Shown: positions 8,414 through 18,327, numbered from the stretch's first letter. The stretch: DNA of 64,000 bases from Caulobacter sp. RHG1 (GCF_013181195.1 NZ_SMZP01000001.1:186001-250000), one strand, 5' to 3'. Made by a program: numbers and translations. Notes: generated by a model from the letters alone, not told the origin.

Positions 8414-9429
8414 CAGGCCCTGCGGCTGACCGCGAAGTCGGCCAGGCTTTCCAGCGCCTCGCGCCAGTCGTTGGCCGGAAACACCGCCAGCGCCGCCTTG
8501 GCCTTGTCGGCATAGTCGGCGGCCAGGTCCAGGGTGGCGTCCAGGGCGCCCGAACCAACGATCAGTTCACGCGCGCGGCGGAAGTCGGCATCGGTCTGAT
8601 CACGGCGGCCGATGGCCCGCTCCCAGAACTCGGCCTCGCGCGGGCCCGAGCGCGAAATGGCCAGCAGTAGCGGCAGGGTCGCCTTGCCTTCGCGGAAGTC
8701 GTCGCCGGCGTTCTTGCCCAGGGCCTCGGTCGTGCCGCCGTAGTCGAGCGCGTCGTCGACCAGCTGGAAGGCCAGGCCGAGATTCAGGCCGTAGGCCTTG
8801 AGCGCGTCGGCCTTGGCGGGCTCGACGCCGGCCGAGACCGCGCCGGCCTCCGACGCCGCGGCGAACAGCTCGGCGGTCTTGGCCTGGATAATCTCCAGAT
8901 AGACGGCCTGAGACAGGTTCAGGTCATGGCTGCGCATCAGCTGCAGCACTTCGCCCTCGGCGATGACGCGGCTGGCGCGGGCCAGGATCTCCAGCGCCTT
9001 CATCGAGTCGGTCTCGACCATCAGCTCGAAGGCGCGCGCGAACAGGAAGTCGCCCACGAGCACGCTTTGCGCCGCGCCCCAGATCAAGTGCGCAGCGACC
9101 TTGCCGCGACGCAGTTGGCTGCCGTCGACCACGTCGTCGTGCAGCAGGGTGGCGGTGTGGATGAACTCGACGGCGGCCGCCAGCTTCAGACAGTTGTCGT
9201 TATCCGAGCCAGCCAGGCGCGCAGCGGCCACGGTCAGCAGCGGACGAAGGCGCTTGCCGCCGGCGGCGATCAGGTGCTCGGCCAGCGCCGGGATGATCGG
9301 CACGTCGCTCTGCATACGGTCGGTGATCAGGCGGTTGACCCCCGCCATGTCGGCCTCGGCCAGACTCACGAGGCGATCCACCGAACCCGGCTTACGGGCG
9401 AGGGTCGCTGCGGCTGCGTCCAAAACCAT
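8413..9429 (-). CDS. Polyprenyl diphosphate synthase (octa/nonaprenyl type)
   Basis: A trans-prenyl transferase that extends farnesyl diphosphate with isopentenyl diphosphate to make the side chain of ubiquinone. The two aspartate-rich magnesium sites are DDVVD at residues 98-102 and DDALD at 225-229; GGKRLRP near residue 57 binds diphosphate. The length of 338 residues matches IspB-like enzymes. I chose the ATG at 9429 because GGAAGGAG lies just upstream of it. The gene is divergent from the methylase gene with about 110 bases between. Confidence 0.9.
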   Translation of the reverse strand: MVLDAAAATLARKPGSVDRLVSLAEADMAGVNRLITDRMQSDVPIIPALAEHLIAAGGKRLRPLLTVAAARLAGSDNDNCLKLAAAVEFIHTATLLHDDVVDGSQLRRGKVAAHLIWGAAQSVLVGDFLFARAFELMVETDSMKALEILARASRVIAEGEVLQLMRSHDLNLSQAVYLEIIQAKTAELFAAASEAGAVSAGVEPAKADALKAYGLNLGLAFQLVDDALDYGGTTEALGKNAGDDFREGKATLPLLLAISRSGPREAEFWERAIGRRDQTDADFRRARELIVGSGALDATLDLAADYADKAKAALAVFPANDWREALESLADFAVSRRA

Positions 9430-9538
9430 GGTCTCCTTCCGGCGTCCCTCAGGAAGAACCGTTGCGAGGGACAATGGTGGCGGGATAGGTCACGGTCAAG
9501 GCGAGCACAAGGCCTAGAAAGCATTGAACGATCGGCAG

Positions 9539-10267
9539 ATGACCGAGGATCGGGTTCTGGGGGGCCGCGTAACGCTGCGCCAGCAGGCTGACGGCTACAG
9601 GGCCGGGATGGACGCTGCGCTTCTGGCGGCAGCTTGCGACGCCCTGCCCGCCCAGCGAGTGCTGGAGCCCGGCTGCGGCGTGGGCGGGGCGTTGCTGGCG
9701 GCGGCGATTCGGCGACCGGGCGCGATCTTCCAGGGAATCGAACGCGATTCCGCCGCAGCGGCCCTGGCTTGCGAGAACGCGACGCTGAATGGCCTGGCCG
9801 AGCGGGTGTCGGTGCGTGAGGGCGACGTCGAGGCCGGCTTCCGGGCGCTGGACCTTCCCGCCTTCGACGCAGTGATGACCAACCCGCCATTCTTCGACGA
9901 CCCTGGAGCGCTGCGAGCCCCCGCCCCGGCCAAGAGCGGCGCCTGGATGGCCGACGGCGGCCTGGCCGCCTGGACCGGCTTCTGCCTGAAGGCCGTGCGC
10001 GAGGGCGGCACGATCACCATGATCCATCGCGCCGACCGCCTGGCCGACATTCTGGGCCAACTGGCCCCCAAGGCCGGATCATTCCGCATACGGCCAATCG
10101 CGCCGTTCGCCGACGCCCCTGCCAAGCGCGTGATCGTGCGGGCGGTCAAGACCGGCAAGGCGCCGTTGGCGTTGCTGCCGCCCCTGGTGTTGCACGACCG
10201 CGAGGGCGGCAAGCACAGCCCCGAGGCCGAGGCCATTCTGCGAGGGGAAGCGGCGCTGGGGTGGTGA
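9539..10267 (+). CDS. tRNA1(Val) adenine-37 N6-methyltransferase-like protein (TrmN6/YfiC type)
   Basis: A 242-residue SAM-dependent methylase. The SAM-binding loop is LEPGCGVGG at residues 42-50 and the N6-adenine catalytic motif is NPPF at 115-118. The protein opens with R-V-x-L-R-Q-x-x-D-G-Y-R-A-G-M-D, typical of TrmN6. The start is the ATG at 9539; an upstream TTG at 9524 is possible, and neither has a strong ribosome binding site. The exact RNA target is inferred from family. Confidence 0.8.
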   Translation: MTEDRVLGGRVTLRQQADGYRAGMDAALLAAACDALPAQRVLEPGCGVGGALLAAAIRRPGAIFQGIERDSAAAALACENATLNGLAERVSVREGDVEAGFRALDLPAFDAVMTNPPFFDDPGALRAPAPAKSGAWMADGGLAAWTGFCLKAVREGGTITMIHRADRLADILGQLAPKAGSFRIRPIAPFADAPAKRVIVRAVKTGKAPLALLPPLVLHDREGGKHSPEAEAILRGEAALGW

Positions 10268-10380
10268 GGCCTTTCCCTTACGGGAAGAACAGGCTTGGCA
10301 ACGGCCTGGGTTTCGTTCCAGATAGCCGCCTGGACGCGCTCAGCGACCAATCGTCTCCCCTCGCCCCATCTTTGGATATG

Positions 10381-10406
10381 ATTAACCGTGAAGCTTCGCG
10401 GTTAAT
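10381..10406. promoter_or_regulatory. 26-bp near-perfect palindrome upstream of the secreted TonB-CTD-like gene
   Basis: The left half ATTAACCGTGAAG and right half CTTCGCGGTTAAT pair at 12 of 13 positions. It ends 64 bases before the ATG at 10471. It contains TTAACC half-sites, but the spacing is not the TTAA-N7-TTAA of CtrA. It may be an operator or a hairpin in the leader. Confidence 0.45.
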
Positions 10407-10470
10407 TAGGGGCCGCGTGAGAAAACTCCGTCATCAGATTGGTTCGCCAACACAAGGGATGGGCGGGTAA

Positions 10471-10782
10471 ATGAAATTCTCGATCGCGATCGCCGCGGGT
10501 ATCGCCGGCAGCTTCTTCGTCGCTCAAGCCGCTTCGGCTGCTGGTGGTTTCGAAGACCAGATGGGCCGTTGCCTGCAGCAGTTCGCCAACACCCGCGACG
10601 CCGCTCAAGTGATGCTCGAGTGCAACGCCGACGCCGGCAAGCTGTCGGGCTGCAAGGTCGTCGACAACAGCGCCGCTGGTAAGGGCTTCGACAAGGCGGC
10701 CATGTGCATCGCCGAAAAGCTGCCCATGGGCGCCAAGACCGGTTCGGTGAAGGTTCCCTTCCGCTTCCCGGGCGGCGCGTAA
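10471..10782 (+). CDS. Small secreted protein resembling a stand-alone TonB C-terminal domain
   Basis: A 103-residue protein with a clear signal peptide (cut near AASAA, residue 24). The mature part reads VMLECNADAGKLSGCKVVDN, then AAGKGFDKAAMCIAEK, and ends KVPFRF. This fits the C-terminal domain of TonB-like transducers: C-x-V/A-x-A-D-G-x-L-x-x-C-x-V, then AG-x-GF-x-x-AAL, then a closing VPI-x-F strand. The membrane anchor and proline-rich spacer of a real TonB are absent. The gene converges on a TonB-dependent receptor gene across two terminators. A role in receptor function is possible but unproven. Confidence 0.55.
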   Translation: MKFSIAIAAGIAGSFFVAQAASAAGGFEDQMGRCLQQFANTRDAAQVMLECNADAGKLSGCKVVDNSAAGKGFDKAAMCIAEKLPMGAKTGSVKVPFRFPGGA

Positions 10783-10809
10783 GTCTCGCACTTACCCCGA
10801 AACAAAAAG

Positions 10810-10838
10810 CCCCCGTCGGTTCGCCGGCGGGGGTTTTT
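10810..10838 (+). terminator. Intrinsic terminator, probably bidirectional
   Basis: Stem CCCCCGTCGG / CCGGCGGGGG with one G-U pair and a TTCG loop, followed by TTTTT on the plus strand. An A-run on the other side gives a T-run to minus-strand transcripts too. It ends the secreted-protein gene. Confidence 0.85.
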
Positions 10839-10865
10839 CGCATTTGGGGCTCTCCTCCTCCGCCC

Positions 10866-10900
10866 AAAAGAAAAGGCGCCGAACCCGAAGGTCCGGCGCC
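10866..10900 (-). terminator. Intrinsic terminator of the TonB-dependent receptor gene
   Basis: On the minus strand the stem GGCGCCGGACC / GGTTCGGCGCC encloses TTCG and is followed by TTTTCTTTT. It lies just beyond the receptor stop codon. Confidence 0.8.
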
Positions 10901-10931
10901 GAGGCGTCACGGGGAGGAAAGTCGCGACGAT

Positions 10932-13721
10932 CTAGAAGGTGTAGCGCAGACCCACCACGAACTGCCGGCCCGTGTGGGTGTAGGCGTTCAGGCGGTTATC
11001 GGTGTCGACATAGAGGTCGTTGTATTCGTCGGTCAGGTTCAGACCTTCGATGCTGAACCGGATCTTGTCGGTGATGTTGTAGGCGATCTGGGCGTCGATA
11101 TTGGTCGTGGCGTTGGTGCCCTGGACGTTGTTGAAGTCCGCGCCTGGCACGGCCGTCAGGTACTTGTCGCGATAGGCGGCCGAGACGCGGGCCGAGAACT
11201 TGTCGTTCTCGTAGTACAGCGTGGCGTTCCAGGCGTTCTTCGACAGGCCCGTCAGGGTGGCGTTCATCAGCGGGGCGTTGGCCGCGGACGACGTCACGTA
11301 GTCGATGTTGGAGTCGACATAGGTGTAGTTGGCCAGGAAGCCGAACTGCGACCAGAAGCCTGGCAGGAAGGTGAACGGCTGCTGCAGGTTCAACTCGATG
11401 CCCTTCAGCTTGCCGCCGGGCGAGTTGATCGGCTGGGTGACGTTGAACACCATGTCGGGCGTGGCCACCGTGCCGTCCAGCAGCGAGTTGGGCAGGCCCA
11501 GGGTGTTGTAGGGCGCCTGCCGCGGCAGCGTCTGAACGAAGGTGTCGATGTCCTTGTAGAAGGCGCCGAACGACAGGATCGCCCCGCTCTGCGGATACCA
11601 TTCCAGGGAGAAGTCCAGGTTCTTGGAGCGGATCGGCTCCAGGAAGGGGTTGCCCGAAGAATAGTTGCGGTTGGCGCCCTGGACGGTCACCGAGCCGCCC
11701 GGCGACAGGCTGCCGATGCCCGGACGGGCGATGGTCTCGGCACTGCTGACGCGGGCGATCAGCTTGGGCGTCAGCTCGACCGACAGGTTCGCAGCCGGCA
11801 GCCACATGTCGTACTTGTTCTTGACCGTGACGTAGTTGACCCCCGAACCGACGATCGCATAGCCGCTCGAGTTCAGCTCGGTCTGGAAGTAGCGATAGCC
11901 CACGTCACCGCGCCACGGCAGGCCGAAGACGTCGAAGTTGAAGTCCAGCTGCGCGTAGGCGCCCTTGGTTTCTTCGCGGATCTCGGCCCGCGAGCCGGTG
12001 TTCTCGCGCAGCGCCCAGATGCCGGTGTTGCTGTAGATGTTGTACTGGGCGATGTACTTATCGAGGTCAGGCGCCAGCCAGGTGGTCAGCGAAGTGCTGG
12101 GCAGGCCCAGGCCCTCGTCGAACTTGAACACCTTTGAGAGCGCCGCAATGCCCGCGCCGCCAGCCACGGCCGGCACGTCGGCGGTGTTGGTGCGCTGCCA
12201 GGCGGACGACTCATAGTCGAAGCGCTTGTAGTCGCCGCCGACCTTCAGGGTCAGGTTGTCGTTGATGATATAGTCAGCCGACAGCTTGTAGGTCGTGAAG
12301 GCGTTGTCGACCCGCTCGGGCGTCAGGCGCGTCTCCGATTGGCCGGGCACGATGGCCCAGGCGTTGGGATCGGTGGCGTCGAAGCCCAGGCTCATCGCCA
12401 TCATCCGCGGACGGAAGTCGTAGGAGAAGTTGTTGGAGTCGATGCGCTCGAAGGTGACGGTGGTCGCCACCGGGTCGCTGTAGGCCGACTCCGACCGGCC
12501 GGCGACGGCCTTGACCTTCAGCTTGTCGCTGAACTCGTGCTCGACCGTACCGGTGAACTGTTTGAACTTGGTGTTCAGCTCGTTGTAGCTGGACTGGGTG
12601 CGCAGATCGACGCGATCGATATTGGCCTGGACGAGGTTGTTGCCCTCGACGACGCCCGACCGAATGATCGACTGCGGCTTGCCCACGCCCGGACGGCTCA
12701 GGCCCAGGGCCTGCAGCTGGGCTTCCTTGCGGACGCCCTTGAAGTTCGAATAGAGGCCTTCCAGCGTGACCAGCGTGGCGTCGGTCGGGCGGTACTGCAC
12801 CGCGCCGGCCAGGCCAAGACGCTTGGACGAGGTGTCATAGCTGGCATAGGCCGGGATACGCGGGTGATAGAGGGCCGCCTCGGCGCCTTCGTAGCTGGTG
12901 ACGTTCTGGTTGATCTGGGCGATCGTCTTGCCGGCCACCGTCGAGGCCGCGTTCCAGCCGCCGTTGGCGCCGCCGAAGATCCAGCGCGTGATGTTGGCGC
13001 CTTCCTCGATCAGGTGGCGCTTGTCGAACGAGGCCGAGACCAGCACGCCCAGCTTGTTGTCGAAGAAGCGGTCCGAAGCCAGGAACGACACGCCCGGCTG
13101 CACGTCCTTGGCCAGGTCGTTGTAGCTGCCCTGGGCCGAGATCACGAGGCGACGACCCGACACGTCGAACGGCTTGGAGGCGTTCAGGTCGACCGTCGCG
13201 CCCAGCGAGCCTTCGTCGACCGAGGCCGAGGCCGTCTTGCGCACGATCAGGTTCGAGAACAGGTCCGACGAGAAGATGTTGAAGTCGAAGCCGCGACCGC
13301 GGTTGGTGCCGCCCGAGTTGGACGTGCCCGACGAGGTGGCGATGGCCTCCATGCCGTTGACGCGAACGCGGGTGTAGTCCGAGCCCAGGCCGCGAACCGA
13401 GATCTGACGGCCCTCGCCCGAACGGCGGGTGATGGCCACGCCGGGGATGCGCTGCAGCGACTCCGCCAGGTTCAGGTCGGGGAAGTCGGCGATGTCCTCG
13501 GCCGAGATGGCGTCGACCACGCCGTTTTCGCGGCGCTTGATGTTCAGGGCGCTCTGCAGCGAGGCGCGGAAGCCGGTGACGACCACTTCCTCGACCTCGG
13601 CGCTCTCGGGCGCCGGTGCGGGGGTCTGCTGGGCATGGGCGGCGCTCGTCATCGTCGCCACGGCGACTGCGAGAGCCGAAGCGCCATAGAAGACGCGCGA
13701 ACGGGACTTGATTGACTGCAT
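10932..13721 (-). CDS. TonB-dependent outer membrane receptor (carbohydrate-type)
   Basis: A 929-residue receptor that would import a ligand across the outer membrane using TonB energy. After a signal peptide ending AAHAQ comes a TonB-box-like VEEVVVTGFRASLQ. The plug domain follows: ISAEDIADFPDLNLAESLQR then IPGVAI, RQISVRGLG and VRVNG. The C-terminus ends in Phe (GLRYTF), as outer membrane barrels do. This N-terminal style is shared by Caulobacter and Xanthomonas receptors for plant sugars; the actual ligand is unknown. I preferred the ATG at 13721 (GGAAG upstream) to the GTG at 13730. The 300-base upstream region holds a possible NagR-like box. Confidence 0.92.
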   Translation of the reverse strand: MQSIKSRSRVFYGASALAVAVATMTSAAHAQQTPAPAPESAEVEEVVVTGFRASLQSALNIKRRENGVVDAISAEDIADFPDLNLAESLQRIPGVAITRRSGEGRQISVRGLGSDYTRVRVNGMEAIATSSGTSNSGGTNRGRGFDFNIFSSDLFSNLIVRKTASASVDEGSLGATVDLNASKPFDVSGRRLVISAQGSYNDLAKDVQPGVSFLASDRFFDNKLGVLVSASFDKRHLIEEGANITRWIFGGANGGWNAASTVAGKTIAQINQNVTSYEGAEAALYHPRIPAYASYDTSSKRLGLAGAVQYRPTDATLVTLEGLYSNFKGVRKEAQLQALGLSRPGVGKPQSIIRSGVVEGNNLVQANIDRVDLRTQSSYNELNTKFKQFTGTVEHEFSDKLKVKAVAGRSESAYSDPVATTVTFERIDSNNFSYDFRPRMMAMSLGFDATDPNAWAIVPGQSETRLTPERVDNAFTTYKLSADYIINDNLTLKVGGDYKRFDYESSAWQRTNTADVPAVAGGAGIAALSKVFKFDEGLGLPSTSLTTWLAPDLDKYIAQYNIYSNTGIWALRENTGSRAEIREETKGAYAQLDFNFDVFGLPWRGDVGYRYFQTELNSSGYAIVGSGVNYVTVKNKYDMWLPAANLSVELTPKLIARVSSAETIARPGIGSLSPGGSVTVQGANRNYSSGNPFLEPIRSKNLDFSLEWYPQSGAILSFGAFYKDIDTFVQTLPRQAPYNTLGLPNSLLDGTVATPDMVFNVTQPINSPGGKLKGIELNLQQPFTFLPGFWSQFGFLANYTYVDSNIDYVTSSAANAPLMNATLTGLSKNAWNATLYYENDKFSARVSAAYRDKYLTAVPGADFNNVQGTNATTNIDAQIAYNITDKIRFSIEGLNLTDEYNDLYVDTDNRLNAYTHTGRQFVVGLRYTF

Positions 13722-13963
13722 CGCTTCCACCCTCTGCTCGCCATTTGGCGGCTTTTACTCGATCGCCCGCAATACGGTCTGACCGGTTTAGAGGGAGGCT
13801 AGCCACGCCTGTGCGTCGCACGCCAATTTCAATGCAGCATGGATCGATGCGAGATCGACACTGATCCCTTGCGGGGCCCGCGCGGCGCAGACCCTTGTTC
13901 GCTAAACACAAGTCTTTGCTGCGTATGGGTTTCGCAAACGGGACGCGTTATCAGCCGCGAAGC

Positions 13964-13977
13964 TGACAACGCTGTAC
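13964..13977. promoter_or_regulatory. Possible NagR/LacI-type operator upstream of the TonB-dependent receptor
   Basis: TGACAACGCTGTAC matches the first 12 bases of the core of the Xanthomonas NagR box (TGACARCGYTGTCA) and fails the last two. It lies about 243 bases before the receptor start. The rest of the 300-base stretch 13722-14025 shows no gene and no other signal I could support. Confidence 0.3.
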
Positions 13978-14025
13978 CCGTTCTATTTCCTGCATCGCTG
14001 GGCTGAAACGGCGTCGAGCCGCGCC

Positions 14026-14586
14026 CTATTCCGCGTAGAGTTTCAAGGCTTCCAGGCACAGTTCCAGGCCGGTCAGGTCACGCAGAGGGTCCTGAGCGAC
14101 GATGACGAACAGACGTCTCGCCTCGCCCCACAGCATCACCGTTTCGGGGAGACCATGGTCCTCGATCTCGCATTCGTCGGCGTCGCGCCACACGCGGTTC
14201 TCGTCGAGCGTGGCGCCCAGCAGGGTGTCGACTCGGGCCACGTACTCGGCCTCCGCCTCGCTGGCCACGTTCAGATAGGCGAAGATCGGTCGCCCCAGTC
14301 CCGCCAGAACGCCGGCCTCGAACACCGTGGCGGTGTCGGCGGCTGGACCGCGGAACGGGGTCAGATTGACCACCCCCGCGTCGGCCTGGCGCAATTGCGC
14401 CATGCGGGTGGCGTAGAACTGGCGGGCTTCCAGCTCGTCGGTGGCCTGGCCCGGCGCCATGCGGGCGGGAACCAGGGCCTCGAGCCCCGCCTCCAGGCAG
14501 AGCGCGCGCTGGCGCGCCGCCTGGGCTTCGTGGTCGGGGAGCCAGGCTTCAGGGCCGGCGAGCCATAGGGAACGGACGGGACGCAT
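14026..14586 (-). CDS. Nucleoside 2-deoxyribosyltransferase family protein
   Basis: A 186-residue protein. It begins SLWLAGPEAWLPD and continues to QLRQADAGVVNLTPFRGPAA, TATVFEAGVLAGLGRPIFAY. These match the nucleoside 2-deoxyribosyltransferase fold, with the D-x-x-V-x-N-L-T-P-F-R substrate region and the F-E-x-G catalytic glutamate. Enzymes of the family exchange bases on deoxynucleosides or hydrolyse modified nucleotides. It is divergent from the CAP-domain gene. Confidence 0.8.
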   Translation of the reverse strand: MRPVRSLWLAGPEAWLPDHEAQAARQRALCLEAGLEALVPARMAPGQATDELEARQFYATRMAQLRQADAGVVNLTPFRGPAADTATVFEAGVLAGLGRPIFAYLNVASEAEAEYVARVDTLLGATLDENRVWRDADECEIEDHGLPETVMLWGEARRLFVIVAQDPLRDLTGLELCLEALKLYAE

Positions 14587-14641
14587 GCGCTCTTAGGTCT
14601 GGTCCCGGGCCTCCGGTGTCAATGTCTGGTTGGAGACGGAA

Positions 14642-15439
14642 TTGAAGTTGATCGCGCGAAGAGCCCTGCTGACCGGCGGCCTCGCCCTGGCCGCCTCCCC
14701 GGTTCTGGCCGCGCCACCCCAGCCCTGGATCGCCTATGAGCGCCGCCTGCGCGGACTGCTGGCCGATCCGCCGGGCGGCGACTTCGAGGCGGGCTTCGAA
14801 GAGACCCTGCTCGACCTCAACAACATCTTCCGTCGCCGCCTGGGCGCGCCGCCGTTGGCCTTCGACCGCGGCCTGACCCTGGCCGCCCGCGCCCATGCCG
14901 CCGACATGGCCCGCACCGAGGTGTTCGACCATGTGACGCGTGAAGGCTATTCCGCCGCTGGACGCGTGGGCTTGCTGGCCCGCGACCTGGTCGGCGCCCC
15001 GGCCGAGAACATCGCCATGCGCCGCAACGCCGATGGCGTGGTGCGGCCCGAACAGATCATGACCCAGTGGCGCGACAGCCCCGGCCACCGCGCCAACCTC
15101 GTCGCGCCAGGCTTCACCCATGTCGGCTACGGCGCGCTGCGCCAAGGCCCGCGGGTGATCGCCGTGGGCTGCTACGCCGAGGTCGCCGCTCGCCTGCCTG
15201 GTCCGGCCCCGCTGAGGGTCACGTCGAGCGACGAAATCGCCCGCGCCCTGTCCAACGCCGCCCCGGCTATCCGCCAGTTCTCGGTCTCCGAGCCCGGCGG
15301 CGAGGTGCTGACCACCACCTATATCGAAGGCCGCCCGCCCTCGGCCCTTGGCCCCGGCGCCTGGCAGCTACGCCCGCACCTGTCCTCGGGCGAGCACCGC
15401 TATCAGGTGGCGTGGGGGCCGGTGTTCGTGCTGGGGTGA
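14642..15439 (+). CDS. Exported CAP (SCP/PR-1) domain protein
   Basis: About 265 residues. A signal sequence with adjacent arginines (ARRALLTGGLALAAS) suggests Tat or Sec export. The CAP fold is shown by RAHAADMARTEVFDH, PAENIA and QWRDSPGHRANL, which supply the conserved His and Glu residues, followed by the G-x-G-Y/G-x-G-A end. Function in bacteria is unclear. TTG codons at 14630, 14642 and 14648 could each start the gene; 14642 has the best-placed GGAG. Confidence 0.8.
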   Translation: MKLIARRALLTGGLALAASPVLAAPPQPWIAYERRLRGLLADPPGGDFEAGFEETLLDLNNIFRRRLGAPPLAFDRGLTLAARAHAADMARTEVFDHVTREGYSAAGRVGLLARDLVGAPAENIAMRRNADGVVRPEQIMTQWRDSPGHRANLVAPGFTHVGYGALRQGPRVIAVGCYAEVAARLPGPAPLRVTSSDEIARALSNAAPAIRQFSVSEPGGEVLTTTYIEGRPPSALGPGAWQLRPHLSSGEHRYQVAWGPVFVLG

Positions 15440-15459
15440 GGGCGCGCTAATCGGCAGCT

Positions 15460-16035
15460 CTACTGCGCCACGCCCAGCGCCTCGATCCGGATATCCACCG
15501 CATCCCCGATCATCCCCGCCGCGCCCGTGCTGCCAAAGGCCTTGCGGCTGATCTGGCCGGTGATGGTGAAGCCAGCCTGTTTCTTTTGGTTGTTGGGCGC
15601 CGTGCCGATCTTGTTCAGCTTGACGTCCAGCACGGCAGGCTGGGTCACGCCCATGAGGGTCAGGTCGCCGGTGACCTTGGCGGTCGCCTCGCCGGTCTTC
15701 TCGACCTTGGTCGACTTGAAGGTGATGATCGGGCTCTTGGCGGCGTTCAGCCAGCGCTCGCTCTTCAGGTGCTCGTCGCGGCTGGCGTTGGCGGTCAGCA
15801 GGCTGTCGACGGCGATGACCGCCTCGACGCGCGACTTCTCGGGCGCGGCCTCGTCCAGCCACACCGTGCCTTCGGTCTTGGCGAACAGGCCGATCACCGA
15901 GTTGAAGCCGAAGCGGTCGATGACGAAGCTGGTCTCGGTATGGGCGCCGTCGAGCTTGTAGGCGACTTCCTCGGCGAAAGCGGGCGCAGCGGTCAGGCAG
16001 CCGGCGATCAGGGCGGCGGCGAGCAGGCGTTTCAT
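15460..16035 (-). CDS. YceI family periplasmic protein
   Basis: A 191-residue protein with a signal peptide ending APAFA and a lipocalin-like YceI domain: YKLDGAHTETSFVIDRFGFN, later GDLTLMGVTQPAVLDVKLN. YceI proteins bind isoprenoid chains, including polyprenyl lipids. I chose the ATG at 16035 because GGAG precedes it and the signal peptide begins there. It lies downstream of ilvC behind a terminator. Confidence 0.9.
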   Translation of the reverse strand: MKRLLAAALIAGCLTAAPAFAEEVAYKLDGAHTETSFVIDRFGFNSVIGLFAKTEGTVWLDEAAPEKSRVEAVIAVDSLLTANASRDEHLKSERWLNAAKSPIITFKSTKVEKTGEATAKVTGDLTLMGVTQPAVLDVKLNKIGTAPNNQKKQAGFTITGQISRKAFGSTGAAGMIGDAVDIRIEALGVAQ

Positions 16036-16106
16036 GAGGCGTCTCCGTCGTGAGCAGACGGCGAGCTTCGGCCGCGCCCTCCCCCGGCGCAACCCTCAAA
16101 CAAAAA

Positions 16107-16132
16107 GCCCCCGGCCTGGGAGGGCCGAGGGC
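16107..16132 (-). terminator. Intrinsic terminator of ilvC
   Basis: On the minus strand GCCCTCGGCC / GGCCGGGGGC form a stem around CTCCCA, followed directly by TTTTTG. It lies just past the ilvC stop codon. Confidence 0.85.
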
Positions 16133-16164
16133 TTCATGGGATTACTCTGGTACTGAACTAAAGC

Positions 16165-17208
<1,044 letters not shown>

Positions 17209-17351
17209 TCAAGGTCGCCCGCGCAACGGCTGAGCGACAAAGGCCGGGCGTTTGAGCGTTTTTTTGCCGTTTCGTCAAGGCGAAGCCGACAGAACAACGC
17301 AATGCGGGGACCCCTGTAGCCACGTTTTAGACGCTCGCGCGTTGGATCGCC

Positions 17352-18286
17352 ATGCCGACACCCGAAAAGGACGGTCACGAGCCGCCCGCCGCCACGCTCG
17401 AGCCTCCTGGACAGCGCCCTCTGCGCGTCCTCCTGGTGGCCGGATCCCAACGCCGCCACAACAGCTGCCCTGGCCTGGATTCGAAGGCCCGGGCCCTGAT
17501 GCTGCGCATGGCCGCCCACATGCCGCCGGGCTGGCAAGTCGACACCGAGGACCTGGGCAACCAGCACGGCAAGCCCAAGATCCAAGCCTGCAACGCCTGC
17601 GTCAGCTCGTCGATGGCGCTGTGCGTCTACCCCTGCAATTGCTACGGCCCGCGCTCCACCACCCAGCCCGACCTGATGTGGGACCTGGATCTCTACGGCC
17701 GCCTAGCCCGCGCCGACGCCTGGGCGTTCATCGGGCCGACCAACTGGTATGGGCCGACGACCAACTTCAAGCTGATGTTCGACCGCCTGGTCTGCGCGGC
17801 CGGCGGCAACCCGCGTCCCGACCTGATCGACAAGAAAGACACGCTGAAGGCCCAGGCCCTGGAACGTTCGCCGGAATGGACGCAGCTGACCCGAAACCAC
17901 CTGGAGGGCCGCACGGCCGCCTTCTTCACCTATTGCGACGGCGGGGCTGACGAGATCGGCGCCGACGGCCGGCCCAAGCTGGTGAAGGACAAGGCCTGGT
18001 TCGATCCGAAGGAAGAGCCCTACCAGGACGAGCGCCTGGCCTATCAGGGCCTGGTCTGGCAGTGCCGTTACAGCGGGATCGAGTCCCCGACGAGCTGTGG
18101 GTGGCCGGCGTGTTCGGCGAGGGCAAGCCCTACGCCGACGACCAGGTCGAGCAGATGATGGCCGAGAAGCAGAGCATCAAGGCGTTCGACGCCTGGGCCA
18201 GCGGCTTCATCCGCCATGTGGAGAAGAAGGGCGTGGTGGCCAAGGTGGAAGACGAACGGGCGGCGAAATCGACGACGAACGTCTGA
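17352..18286 (+). pseudogene. Flavodoxin/NADPH-dependent FMN reductase family gene with a one-base frameshift
   Basis: The N-terminal frame (17352 to about 18083) codes for a flavodoxin-fold protein. It has LRVLLVAGSQRRHNSCPG at the FMN phosphate loop, a cysteine cluster (ACNACVSSSMALCVYPCNCY) and WAFIGPTNWYGPTTNFKL. The frame then runs into meaningless sequence. A second frame continues with DELWVAGVFGEGKPYADDQV to a stop at 18286. Restoring one G after GAG at 18081-18083 would read ...SGIEVPDELW... and give a continuous protein of about 311 residues. This is either a real pseudogene or a base-calling error. Confidence 0.75.
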
Positions 18287-18294
18287 ATGGAAAT

Positions 18295-18320
18295 GGGGCG
18301 GAGGATCGCTCCCCCGCCCC
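18295..18320. terminator. GC-rich hairpin between convergent genes
   Basis: GGGGCGG and CCGCCCC pair around a 12-base loop, between the flavodoxin-like gene and the RcnB-like gene. No T-run follows on either strand, so it is a weak terminator candidate. Confidence 0.35.
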
Positions 18321-18327
18321 GCTAACG

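Noticed and set aside
10381..10406. CtrA binding site
   Set aside because: Contains TTAACC half-sites but the two TTAA are 16 bases apart, not 7.
12339..13715. 458-codon plus-strand open frame opposite the TonB-dependent receptor
   Set aside because: Shadow of the receptor; no family motif, composition rich in Val, Asp, Gly and Arg.
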